Shown piece by piece: positions 34,999-43,055 of a stretch of DNA of 57,044 bases. Position 1 is the first letter of the stretch; every line of letters begins with the position of its first letter. Both the position numbers and the translations under genes were made by a program. This DNA is from an uncultured Collinsella sp. (lineage in GTDB: Bacteria; Actinomycetota; Coriobacteriia; Coriobacteriales; Coriobacteriaceae): assembly GCA_902492235.1 (NCBI GenBank), contig CABUKS010000015.1, positions 1 through 57,044 on the forward strand. Direction: 5' to 3'. A model generated the notes under the pieces. That model had not been told where the DNA came from and ran no database searches. It was given only the letters and a program-made list of their open reading frames with translations.

Positions 34999-36762
34999 AT
35001 GGCAGATTCCACCACCGATTACAACAAACTAGATCCCCTGGGTGACGAGGCGGCGGTTGTCGATGAGGTCGACGCCGCCGTCTCGGGCGCTCGCAAGAAG
35101 CCGCGCGCTGTCGATATGGTGCCCGAGGAGCCCGACGCGATGGCGCCGGACGAGGAATACCAGCTCACGCCGGCGGGTCGCCGCGAGCGTATCGGGCAGA
35201 TTGTTCGCCTGGTTAAAAAGTACCGCGTGTGGGATAACCTCACGCCGGTTCGTTTGCGCCGCCTGCTCGAGGAACTCGGCCCCATGTTCGTCAAGATGGG
35301 GCAGATTCTGGCCAACCGGTCCGAGATTCTGCCGCAACGCTTTTGCGATGAGCTGCGCCGCTTGCGCTCCGACGTGGAGCCGGTGCCGTACGAGGTAGTG
35401 CTCCGCTGCTTGGAAGAGGAATACGGCCTGCGCCTGGGGGAGATGTTCGATGCGATCGACCCCAATCCGCTTGGTAGCGCATCGCTCGCGCAGGTGCACC
35501 GCGCTCGTCTGGTGACGGGCGAGGACGTGGCCGTCAAGGTGCAGCGCCCCGGTGCGCAGCAGGTTATGGCACAGGACATCGATATCATCCGCTCGGTGGT
35601 GCGTATCGTTTCCAAGTTCGTCAATACCGATCAATTCGTTGACCTGCACGGCGTAGTCGAGGAGCTGTGGACCTCGTTTCGCGAGGAGACCAACTTTTTG
35701 GCCGAGGCCAAAAACCTCAACGACTTCTACGAGTTCCATAAGAGCGTTCATGGCGTGACGTGCCCTAAATCCTATCTGGACCTGTGCACCGAGCACGTGG
35801 TGGTCATGGATTACGTCGACGGCATTTCGATCGCCGATCCTGAACGCTTAGTGGCCGAGGGCTATGACTTGGAAAAGATCGGTGCCGCAATCGTCGAGGA
35901 CTATTCGACGCAGGTGCTCGACGACGGCTTTTTCCATGCCGACCCGCATGCGGGAAACATCATCCTCAAAGACGGAATTGTCTACTTTATCGACTTGGGC
36001 ATGGTCGGACGCATGTCGAGCCACGACCGTGGCATCGTCAAGGATATGATCTTTGCCGTGGCCGAGGGCGACGTGCCAAAGCTCAAGGATTCGCTCATGC
36101 GCTTTGCCGTGACGCGCGGCGATTCGGCCGAGCTTGACCATTCGGCCTTTTTGTCCGACTTGGACTTTATTGTTGCCGACTTTGCCGGGCTCGACCTTAA
36201 AGACCTGGATATCGGCGAGTTTTTGACCTCGCTGTTAAACCTCGCGCGCAAAAATGACGTTGAGCTGCCGAGCGTGGTGACGATGTTCGCCCGCGGCATG
36301 GTGACGCTCGAGGGCCTGTTGACCGAGTACATGCCCAACGTCAACATGATCCAAATCATCCAGACGCATATTAAAAACGAGAAAAGCACCTATGCGCGCA
36401 TGCGCGAGATGAGCCGCGACTTTGCAGCGAGCAGTTATCGCGCGGCGAAGGGCTCGCTCGAGGCGGCCGAGTATCTGGGCTTGGCTTCGCGTATGCTTAC
36501 GCGCGGCCAGCTTAAGGTGAACACGCAGATCATGAGCAGCGATAAGGCGCTGCGACAGCTAGGTGGGATTATCGACCGCATGTCGATGGCAATTGTGATC
36601 GCCGGTCTGTTTATCGGTTCGTCGGTGGTGTACTACGCGCGCATCGAGCCGGTTGTGTTTGGTATCCCGGTCATTGGCTTTATGGGCTACGTGAGCGCGC
36701 TGGTGCTGGCGCTTATGTTGGGCCGCAATATCTGGCTCAACAGTCACGGCGGCAAGCACTAG
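34999..36762 (+). CDS. ABC1/AarF/UbiB family atypical kinase
   Basis: 587-residue UbiB-like protein. The family-specific KxGQ motif appears in VKMGQILANRSEILP (~97-111), the Ala-rich loop in NPLGSASLAQVHRARL (~157-172), the catalytic Lys in VAVKVQRPG, then DYVDGIS, HADPHAGNI (~315) and the metal-binding FIDLGMVGR (~330). Two C-terminal membrane helices (~534-580) form the usual anchor. UbiB proteins affect lipid and quinone handling; an anaerobe of this type may use it for menaquinone or other lipids. It forms an operon with the phasin-like gene; a terminator follows. Confidence 0.93.
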   Translation: MADSTTDYNKLDPLGDEAAVVDEVDAAVSGARKKPRAVDMVPEEPDAMAPDEEYQLTPAGRRERIGQIVRLVKKYRVWDNLTPVRLRRLLEELGPMFVKMGQILANRSEILPQRFCDELRRLRSDVEPVPYEVVLRCLEEEYGLRLGEMFDAIDPNPLGSASLAQVHRARLVTGEDVAVKVQRPGAQQVMAQDIDIIRSVVRIVSKFVNTDQFVDLHGVVEELWTSFREETNFLAEAKNLNDFYEFHKSVHGVTCPKSYLDLCTEHVVVMDYVDGISIADPERLVAEGYDLEKIGAAIVEDYSTQVLDDGFFHADPHAGNIILKDGIVYFIDLGMVGRMSSHDRGIVKDMIFAVAEGDVPKLKDSLMRFAVTRGDSAELDHSAFLSDLDFIVADFAGLDLKDLDIGEFLTSLLNLARKNDVELPSVVTMFARGMVTLEGLLTEYMPNVNMIQIIQTHIKNEKSTYARMREMSRDFAASSYRAAKGSLEAAEYLGLASRMLTRGQLKVNTQIMSSDKALRQLGGIIDRMSMAIVIAGLFIGSSVVYYARIEPVVFGIPVIGFMGYVSALVLALMLGRNIWLNSHGGKH

Positions 36763-36813
36763 AGGCTGCGGCCGTCACCGCATTTTCCTATCGCAAACAA
36801 TAGCTTTTACCTT

Positions 36814-36841
36814 GGGCTTCGCCTGCGTGCGAGGCCCTTTT
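36814..36841 (+). terminator. Intrinsic terminator after ubiB-like gene
   Basis: gggcttcgc-ctgcgt-gcgaggccc with one G-U pair, followed by TTTT. Confidence 0.8.
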
Positions 36842-36854
36842 GCGTGATACCATT

Positions 36855-36882
36855 TTGACGGTAATAATCGATGGCCTAGATG
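36855..36882 (+). promoter_or_regulatory. Predicted promoter of the cobalamin riboswitch transcript
   Basis: TTGACG (36855-36860), 16-nt spacer, TAGATG (36877-36882); the riboswitch begins immediately downstream. The -35 is strong and the -10 moderate. Confidence 0.5.
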
Positions 36883-36884
36883 GT

Positions 36885-37055
36885 GGTGCGGAGACGCACG
36901 AATGCGCGGTTATCCTGCGCATTTGGGAGAATCGGGGTGCAAGTCCCCAGCTGTACCAGTAACCGTAATTCCTCTTGGCTCGGGATGCTCGCGTCGCAGA
37001 TCGGACGACGTGCCCGAGTCGTTAAGGTTAAGTCGGATCGCCTCCCGTCTTGCAT
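36885..37055 (+). promoter_or_regulatory. Cobalamin (B12) riboswitch
   Basis: The aptamer core is recognisable. GGTG at the 5' side is followed by a GCGC/TGCGC hairpin, then GGGAGAATCGGGG-TGCAAG-TCCCC and the B12-box-like AGCTGTACCAGTAACCGTAA (36951-36970). The 3' strand AAGTCGGATCGCCTCCCGTC closes the fold (about 37030-37049). The receptor core resembles the GGGAA / GTGCAAGTC / GCTG-CC-GCAAC pattern of class II cobalamin elements. A GC-rich hairpin (gcggctgcggc / gccgccg, about 37056-37079) and a purine-rich stretch follow before the ORF; the switching mechanism cannot be determined by eye. It should repress the DUF4430 operon when corrinoid is plentiful. Confidence 0.85.
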
Positions 37056-37193
37056 GCGGCTGCGGCTTTTGCCGCCGGTGTGCATAGGGCTCTGGAGGGA
37101 AGGGGGACCCCGATGGGGGAACTCGAGCGCAACATGCGCGATGACGTGGGGCAGTCTCAAGGCAACGCTCCAAGTGCAGACAGTAGGAGACAA

Positions 37194-40100
37194 ATGGATA
37201 TGTTTGAGGACGAGCGCCAGCGCGTCTCGCATCGCCGTGGCGCAATTGCGCGCGGCGTAGCCAAGCGCGGCCTGGTGGCATTCCTGGCCTTCGCGATGGC
37301 CTTTGGCACCACACCGGCTCAGCTGTGGGCCGAGGGCATTGCCGAGGCTGTGGCTCAGACTGCGACGCCGGGCGAGGACGCAGCGCTTGCGGGCGGTACC
37401 GCTGAGCAGAGCGGCGCCGAGGTTTCGGATTCCGAGGGCGCGCCTGCAGCTAGTGCAGCCACAACAGAGGCAGCAACTGGCGACGAAGGCTCGGCGACGG
37501 GGGAGAGCCCTGCCACGAGCGAGCAGTCTTCGACGGCATCCGCTGGCCAAGTGGGATCTGCCGCCGCGGCTGCCGTTCAGACAGAGAACCCGACAGAAAC
37601 CGGCGATGTTGCCAAGAAGCAGGTCGAGGTCTCGTTCTCGATTATCGGCACCGATGCTGACGGCAAGGCTCAGACCTGGGTGGCACCTACGCAGCTCAAG
37701 CTCGACGAGGGCGCGACGGCTGCGGATGCCTTCATTAAGCTGCAGGAGAAGACGGGCTTCAAGGCGAAGTACGATCCGAACACGGCATACGGTTTCTACC
37801 TCGAAAGCATCACATCCCCGAGCGATGGCCGCACGCTTGCCTACGATCCGACGACCTATGCCTACTGGCAGCTGTTCGTCGACGGCGCGTCTTCCTCGGT
37901 TGGCGCGAGCAGCGTCAAGCTCACCCAGGGGCAGAAGATTGAGTTTGCCTATACGGCTGGTAGCTCGTCCCCTGTCGTTAAGGACCAGGTTGCCGCAAAT
38001 GTGACCGTCATTGGTCGCGATGCCCAGGGCAAGACTCAGACCTGGGTCGATAACGCGCAGTATGTGGTGACGTCCGGCTCGAGCGCACTTGACCTTACGA
38101 AGGTCGCGCTTGAGGCGAATGGCATCGACGCCGTTGCTGCGGGCTCCTTCATTCTGAGCCTTAAGTACAACGGTGTTGAACTGGGTACGCCCCAAGATTA
38201 TTCGACCTATTGGCAGCTGTTCATCAACGGCAAGTCGAGTGACTATACGGCGGACAATGTCACCATCCATGTTGGCGATACCGTCACGTGGTTCTACGGT
38301 GGCTGGGGCGACCAGCTGCCCTCTGATTCCGTTCATGCTTCCGTTCAGGTGCTTGGTAAGGACAAGGACGGCAAGCAGCAGATTTGGGCTTCGACGGGCC
38401 AGACGAGTCTCAAGGCAGGCTCTACTGCCAAGGATCTCCTTGAGCAGACCGGCCTTACTCTCGATGCTGGCGAATCGTCTTGGGGCTGGTTCCTCAACGG
38501 CATTACTTCGCCGTTTGATGGTAAGTCCTATGGCTGGGATGCTGCGACCAAGAGCTATTGGCGCTTCTACGTAAATGGCAAGTTCGCCGACGTTGGCGCC
38601 GGTGCCTACAAGCTCCAGGAGGGTGACGCCGTCACCTTTATGTATGGTGCTGACGCCGATGCCCTCCCCGGTCAGGTGCTTGGATCCGCCGATGTTATCG
38701 GTCCCGATGTCAACGGGAACAATACGCGTTGGGGCACGGCAAGCAATGTTTCTCTGCCCGAAGGCTCCACGGCCCAGAACCTTATTGAGGCAGTTCTGAA
38801 GGCCAAGGGCGTTGCGTACAACGGCTCCCAGAGTGGTGAGTACTGGTTCCTGAATTCCATTACTTCGCCGTTCGATCACAAGCCGTATGGTTGGGATGCT
38901 GCGACCAATAAATATTGGCATCTGTATATCAACGGAGAGCCCTCCTTACTCTGCGCCAATCAGATTACGCTCAAGAGCGGCGATAAGGTCACGCTTGCCT
39001 ATACCACCGATAATTCGCCCATGCCCGATCCCGACAAGATTGTCGTGGATCCGAGCGCGACGACTCCTGATTGGGATGCCGAGTGGGCCGGCTACGGCAA
39101 CAGTGGCAACGGTTCGACCGTAACGGATGCCAAGACGCCTGCGCAGGCTTCCGGTCTTAAGTGGGCCTTCGATTGGAAGGCCGAGTCTGGTCAGCAGTAT
39201 GCCAACTGCAGCGAACCTGTCATCGCCAACGGCTTTGTGTACATCGCGACCGAGAACGAGCTCATTAAGATCGATTCGTCCACGGGCAAAAAGGTTGCCT
39301 CTGCGCCGCTTGCCTCCAAGGTGAGCTATACCTCCCGTCCGATCTATACCAACGGCCTTATCATCGTTCCGCTCAACGGCGGTGCGGTCCAGGCGATTAC
39401 TGCAGACAAGCTGATCTGCAAGTGGCTGACGCCTGGTTTGACGGACTTGACGCAGAGCTCCTGCACCGTCGTTTCGGACGGCGAGTACGTCTATGTAGGT
39501 ACGGCTGATGGGAAGAAATACGTCAACGGTTCCTTTACGCGCATCAAGATCACCACAGGCGAAGTCTCTTGGCAGAACATCGACGCAGCTGAGGGCTATT
39601 ATTGGACTGGCGCTGCCCTGACGGATAAGTACGCCATCGTCCCCACGAGCGCAGGTACGCTTAAGTGCATTGATAAGGCAACGGGCGATGTCGTTTCGAC
39701 CATGAAGCTCGGCACCCTTGCGAACGCTGACTGCGTCGCCGATCCGTCCAATGGCTCGACCTTCTATCAGATGACGCACGACGGAAAGCTCCATGTGATT
39801 TCGCTTTCGGCGAAGGGCGTGCTGAGCGAGCAGAAGACGGTCGACCTGGGTCTTACGAATAACATGAGCGCCCCGGCGATGTCTGGCGACAACTTGATTG
39901 TCGGTGGGCAGACGGCTACTGGATCTGCTCTGGTTCTCTATAATCTGAAGACTGGTAAGACCACGATGGTCACCGCTGCTGACGGTAAAGAGCTACCGGC
40001 CGGATTTAACGGTATTGCTGCTACTCCGCTGGTGAGTGTTCAGGGCGGCAAGACCTATGTGTACTTCACCGTTAATAGCGCGGATAGCAAGGACTACGTC

Positions 40101-40877
40101 AGCTACTCTGCTGGTGGTGGGGTGTATCGCTATACGCTCGGCGATGCAGAGGCGACGCAGATTTATGATGCGGCTGGCCATTACCAGTACTGTGACTCTC
40201 CGGTCATTGCCGATGCATCTGGCAACCTGTACTACATCAATGACTCGGGCACGCTGTTCAAGCTTGGGGCCGTTGAGTCTTGGACGGTTGCCTTTAATTC
40301 CAACGGCGGGTCTGCTTGCGACACTAAGTTTGTTGCCACGGCCGATGGCAAGCTGGTCAAGCCGGCCGATCCGACGCGCGATGGCTACACTTTCGGCGGT
40401 TGGTATACCGATGAAGCCTGCACGCGGGCGTATGACTTCGCCACGCCGGTGACGGCCGATCTGACGCTGTATGCCAAGTGGACCAAGAATGCCGTTAACC
40501 CTGGCGGTAATGGCGGCGCAGGTTCGAATGGCGGCGGCGGTTCTGGTACCGGTACTGGTTCCGGCACTGGCGCTGGCACTGGCACGGGTTCCGGCTCCGG
40601 CTCGAAGGGCGGCGCTGTCGCCCCGGGTCATAAGCCGACGACCAAGACGACGGTGTCGACCAAGGCCGAGACCAAGGAAAACAAGTCCGACAAGAAGGAT
40701 GAGAAGAAGTCCGACAAGAAGTCCGATACGGGTGCTGCTTCCACGACCACTGCTAAGAAGTCCTCTAGTGCTTCCGAGCAGGAGACTGGCACCAACCCGC
40801 TCGCCATTGTTGGCGTTGCCGCCGGCGTCATCGGTCTCGCCATCGTCGGCGTGTTCGTGTTCACCAAACGTCGGTAG
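37194..40877 (+). CDS. B12-regulated surface protein with four DUF4430 repeats, PQQ-like propeller and InlB-type repeat
   Basis: About 1227 residues. A signal peptide (AKRGLVAFLAFAMAFGTTPA) is followed by an Ala/Thr/Glu linker. Four tandem DUF4430 domains follow (~140, 266, 380 and 494 onward), each ending in a W-x-x-(Y/F)-(V/I)-(N/D)-G strand (e.g. YWQLFVDGAS, YWRFYVNGKF). DUF4430 is the fold of the C-terminal domain of transcobalamin and intrinsic factor. A beta-propeller with PQQ-like repeats (NGFVYIATENELIKIDSSTG) spans ~655-1015, then an InlB B-repeat (TFGGWYTDEACTRAYDF), a Gly/Ser and Lys-rich stalk, and a membrane anchor (~1201) with KRR. TAGGAGACAA supports ATG 37194; ATG 37113 is an alternative. 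Riboswitch control and the domain family suggest corrinoid capture at the cell surface. Confidence 0.85.
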   Translation: MDMFEDERQRVSHRRGAIARGVAKRGLVAFLAFAMAFGTTPAQLWAEGIAEAVAQTATPGEDAALAGGTAEQSGAEVSDSEGAPAASAATTEAATGDEGSATGESPATSEQSSTASAGQVGSAAAAAVQTENPTETGDVAKKQVEVSFSIIGTDADGKAQTWVAPTQLKLDEGATAADAFIKLQEKTGFKAKYDPNTAYGFYLESITSPSDGRTLAYDPTTYAYWQLFVDGASSSVGASSVKLTQGQKIEFAYTAGSSSPVVKDQVAANVTVIGRDAQGKTQTWVDNAQYVVTSGSSALDLTKVALEANGIDAVAAGSFILSLKYNGVELGTPQDYSTYWQLFINGKSSDYTADNVTIHVGDTVTWFYGGWGDQLPSDSVHASVQVLGKDKDGKQQIWASTGQTSLKAGSTAKDLLEQTGLTLDAGESSWGWFLNGITSPFDGKSYGWDAATKSYWRFYVNGKFADVGAGAYKLQEGDAVTFMYGADADALPGQVLGSADVIGPDVNGNNTRWGTASNVSLPEGSTAQNLIEAVLKAKGVAYNGSQSGEYWFLNSITSPFDHKPYGWDAATNKYWHLYINGEPSLLCANQITLKSGDKVTLAYTTDNSPMPDPDKIVVDPSATTPDWDAEWAGYGNSGNGSTVTDAKTPAQASGLKWAFDWKAESGQQYANCSEPVIANGFVYIATENELIKIDSSTGKKVASAPLASKVSYTSRPIYTNGLIIVPLNGGAVQAITADKLICKWLTPGLTDLTQSSCTVVSDGEYVYVGTADGKKYVNGSFTRIKITTGEVSWQNIDAAEGYYWTGAALTDKYAIVPTSAGTLKCIDKATGDVVSTMKLGTLANADCVADPSNGSTFYQMTHDGKLHVISLSAKGVLSEQKTVDLGLTNNMSAPAMSGDNLIVGGQTATGSALVLYNLKTGKTTMVTAADGKELPAGFNGIAATPLVSVQGGKTYVYFTVNSADSKDYVSYSAGGGVYRYTLGDAEATQIYDAAGHYQYCDSPVIADASGNLYYINDSGTLFKLGAVESWTVAFNSNGGSACDTKFVATADGKLVKPADPTRDGYTFGGWYTDEACTRAYDFATPVTADLTLYAKWTKNAVNPGGNGGAGSNGGGGSGTGTGSGTGAGTGTGSGSGSKGGAVAPGHKPTTKTTVSTKAETKENKSDKKDEKKSDKKSDTGAASTTTAKKSSSASEQETGTNPLAIVGVAAGVIGLAIVGVFVFTKRR

Positions 40878-41795
40878 GTGAGGGCTGTGTCCAATAAATC
40901 CAAGGACGCTGACCCCAAGCAACCGGATTCCTCGTTCATTCAGTTCGACGATGCAAAGCAACAGGGCGCCGCTTCGGCGGCGTCCGCCTCTCGTCGCAAG
41001 GCGCTCCTTGGCGTTCTGACTGCCGCGTGCACCATTCTGATCGTCGTCTCGCTGGGTTTCGTCCATCCTTCCACAAGCGGAGCCTGGTCCATCGACTGGA
41101 TCATTCAGACCGTGACGAGGGAGAGCGTCGTCGCCAAGGACACCAAGGCGTCTGGCTCGACTACGATTTCGGGCGAGGCCAGTTCCAAGGATTCCAAGTC
41201 ATCGAATGACGCAAAAGACGAGTCCAAGGGTTCGAACGACGGCAAGGACGATTCCGAGTCTTCAAACAAGGAATCGGACAAAAACTCGGATAGCAAGAAG
41301 TCCGAGGACCGGGGCGGCAAGAAGTCTGGCGATAAATCCGCTGCCCAGAATACGGGCGCCGGCGATACTTCCGAGGTGTCTGGTGGTGCTTCTTCGGGCG
41401 GTGGCCAGTCGTCTAATGGAGCCTCATCCTCTAATGGTGGAAACGCCTCCTCGGGCGGCCAGAGCGGCTCACAGGAGTCCAACTACGTTACGGTGACGGT
41501 TTCGGTCACATCGAGCGCTGTGGGCAATCCTGTGTCCTCTGGTGGCACCTTTACCTTTAACGAAGGCGCTACCGTCTACGATGCCCTGTGCGCGCTGGGC
41601 CTTTCTGTTAATGCCGAAAACTCGCCTCTTTATCACGGCGTATACGTGAAGGCAATTGGTGGGCTTGCCGAGTATGAACACGGCGGCACTAGTGGCTGGT
41701 GTTATTCCGTTAATGGCTCACAACCCATGACGGCCTGCAGTAACTACGTTCTCTCCAATGGCGACAACGTGGTCTGGTATTACGTTACAGGCTAG
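40878..41795 (+). CDS. Membrane-anchored single-DUF4430 protein
   Basis: 305 residues: a short cytoplasmic N-terminus, one membrane helix (~41-60, LLGVLTAACTILIVVSLGF), a ~120-residue Ser/Lys/Asp then Ser/Gly-rich stalk, and a C-terminal DUF4430 domain (~201-305; FTFNEGATVYDALCALGLSV, GWCYSVNGSQPMTACSNYVL). The start is adjacent to the stop of the preceding gene (GTG 40878, or GTG 40887 behind AGGTGAGGG), so it belongs to the same riboswitch-controlled operon. It looks like a shorter receptor with the domain held away from the membrane. A strong terminator follows, closing the operon. No transporter is encoded next to it. Confidence 0.8.
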   Translation: MRAVSNKSKDADPKQPDSSFIQFDDAKQQGAASAASASRRKALLGVLTAACTILIVVSLGFVHPSTSGAWSIDWIIQTVTRESVVAKDTKASGSTTISGEASSKDSKSSNDAKDESKGSNDGKDDSESSNKESDKNSDSKKSEDRGGKKSGDKSAAQNTGAGDTSEVSGGASSGGGQSSNGASSSNGGNASSGGQSGSQESNYVTVTVSVTSSAVGNPVSSGGTFTFNEGATVYDALCALGLSVNAENSPLYHGVYVKAIGGLAEYEHGGTSGWCYSVNGSQPMTACSNYVLSNGDNVVWYYVTG

Positions 41796-41817
41796 GTACC
41801 TCGACATATCGCATCAA

Positions 41818-41855
41818 ACGGGCGGTTCGGACAAACATCCGAGCCGCCCGTTTTT
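41818..41855 (+). terminator. Intrinsic terminator of the DUF4430 operon
   Basis: acgggcggttcgga-caaaca-tccgagccgcccgt followed by TTTT; a perfect 14-bp stem. Confidence 0.92.
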
Positions 41856-41898
41856 AACGCGAATTGGACTGGGTCGCCGGGTCTCTCGGCAAACAAAA

Positions 41899-41928
41899 AA
41901 CCGGTTGGAACGGGAATTCCAACCGGTT
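41899..41928 (-). terminator. Intrinsic terminator of the first GtrA gene
   Basis: aaccggttggaa / ttccaaccggtt stem with AAAAAA to its left (U-tract on the minus strand), 27 bp past the gtrA-like stop. Confidence 0.85.
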
Positions 41929-41954
41929 ATACATTCAAGCAAATAGTGAATTGA

Positions 41955-42362
41955 CTACGACCGTGCGCCCTCGAGGAAGAAGCGGCGGCTGAAGTAGTTG
42001 TACCAGGTGACGAGGAACGTGGCGATGGCCTTCATGGCCTGGTAGCCGATGCTCAAAAACGTGACGCCCACAAACATGTACAGGTCGTTGAGGCCCAGGC
42101 CGATCACCGACAGGATGGTGAAGATCGTGAACTCGCGCTTGCGGCTCATGCCTTCGCGGTGGTCGAACACGTACTTCATGCTGAGCCAGTAGTTGACCAC
42201 GACGGACGTGATAAACGAAACCGTGGTGCTCATCAAAAAGTCGAGGTGGAACAGCTCGACGAGCGCAATGAGCATGCCCCAGTCGATGCCAAAGGAGATA
42301 AGACCCACGACAGCAAACTTGAGGAACTGCTTGGTATGAGGTTGTGCCAGCGCCTTGCGCAC
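41955..42362 (-). CDS. GtrA-family membrane protein
   Basis: 135 residues with four predicted membrane helices, the GtrA-like fold. Members are often linked to transfer of lipid-linked sugars across the membrane for surface polysaccharides or teichoic acids. Family blocks: LKFAVVGLISFGIDWGMLI (~14), FITSVVVNYWLSMKYVF (~50), FTIFTILSVIGLGLNDL (~77), TWYNYFSRRFFLEG. Starts at GTG 42362 with a weak ribosome site. A paralogue lies 219 bp upstream, separated by a hairpin at 42516-42555. Confidence 0.85.
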   Translation of the reverse strand: MRKALAQPHTKQFLKFAVVGLISFGIDWGMLIALVELFHLDFLMSTTVSFITSVVVNYWLSMKYVFDHREGMSRKREFTIFTILSVIGLGLNDLYMFVGVTFLSIGYQAMKAIATFLVTWYNYFSRRFFLEGARS

Positions 42363-42515
42363 GTAATCACATCCAATGCGTTGATGAATCGAGCAGAGGA
42401 TACTTTAGAGCTTTTGCAAGGGAAACGTAAGGTCTTTGCCAAGAACTATATGAACTCGCCAAATTTTCAAGAGCTAATCCGCAAACGTTGAAAATTTGCC
42501 CGTAAACGAGCGACA

Positions 42516-42555
42516 CCCACGGACGATACTGCGCTGAGTGCGCGTCGTCCGTGGG
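42516..42555 (-). terminator. Hairpin between the two GtrA genes
   Basis: cccacggacga / tcgtccgtggg, an 11-bp perfect stem, about 27 nt after the stop of the upstream GtrA gene. No U-tract follows, so it may attenuate or process rather than terminate. Confidence 0.5.
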
Positions 42556-42581
42556 CGCCGTAATGTTGCAGGGGTTTCGAG

Positions 42582-42977
42582 CTATTTTGTCTCGTCACCC
42601 TCCAGGAAGATTTTTCGAGTCACAAAGTTGTAGACCATGACAAGCGCGGTGGCGCAGATCTTAGCGATATTGGCCTCGAGCCCCAGGCCGTCGTTGAGCG
42701 CCAGCACGATGCCATCGTTGAGCACCAAACCGATCACGGACAGCACGACAAAGATGATGAACTCGCGGCGGCGGCTCATGCCTTCCTTGTGCGCAAACAC
42801 GTACTTCATGCTTGCGAGGTAGTTAAAGATGAGTGAGATGATAAAGCCGCTGGTGTTGGCGATTAGGATGTTGAGGCCCAGACCGTAGTGGAGCAGATTC
42901 ATAATGCCAAAGTCGATAACCGTGGCAATGACACCGACGACGCCAAATTTCATGATCTGCGCAAGGAGCTTTTGCAT
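42582..42977 (-). CDS. GtrA-family membrane protein (second paralogue)
   Basis: 131 residues from the preferred start, four membrane helices, same fold as its neighbour: IMKFGVVGVIATVIDFGIMNL, IFNYLASMKYVFAHKEGMSR, IFVVLSVIGLVLNDGIVLAL, VYNFVTRKIFLEG. The frame runs to a TTG at 43040, inside a strong hairpin and without a ribosome site; ATG 42977 follows AAGGCAGG and matches the length of the paralogue. The two proteins share a closely similar middle (SMKYVF-x-H-x-EGMSR-x-REF), suggesting duplication. Confidence 0.85.
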   Translation of the reverse strand: MQKLLAQIMKFGVVGVIATVIDFGIMNLLHYGLGLNILIANTSGFIISLIFNYLASMKYVFAHKEGMSRRREFIIFVVLSVIGLVLNDGIVLALNDGLGLEANIAKICATALVMVYNFVTRKIFLEGDETK

Positions 42978-43006
42978 GGTACCTGCCTTAAGCTGGCGCC
43001 GAAGCG

Positions 43007-43049
43007 CCGCGGGGATGACAAACTCAGCAAGTTTAGCCAATCCCCGCGG
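43007..43049 (-). terminator. Hairpin after fbp
   Basis: ccgcggggat / atccccgcgg, 10-bp perfect stem with a 23-nt loop, directly past the fbp stop. It lacks a U-tract, so termination is uncertain. Confidence 0.4.
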
Positions 43050-43055
43050 GTGGTG

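Noticed and set aside
36876..38921. 681-codon minus-strand open frame over the riboswitch and DUF4430 gene
   Set aside because: It would cover the riboswitch and the signal peptide of a clear gene, and its translation is Arg-rich without known motifs.
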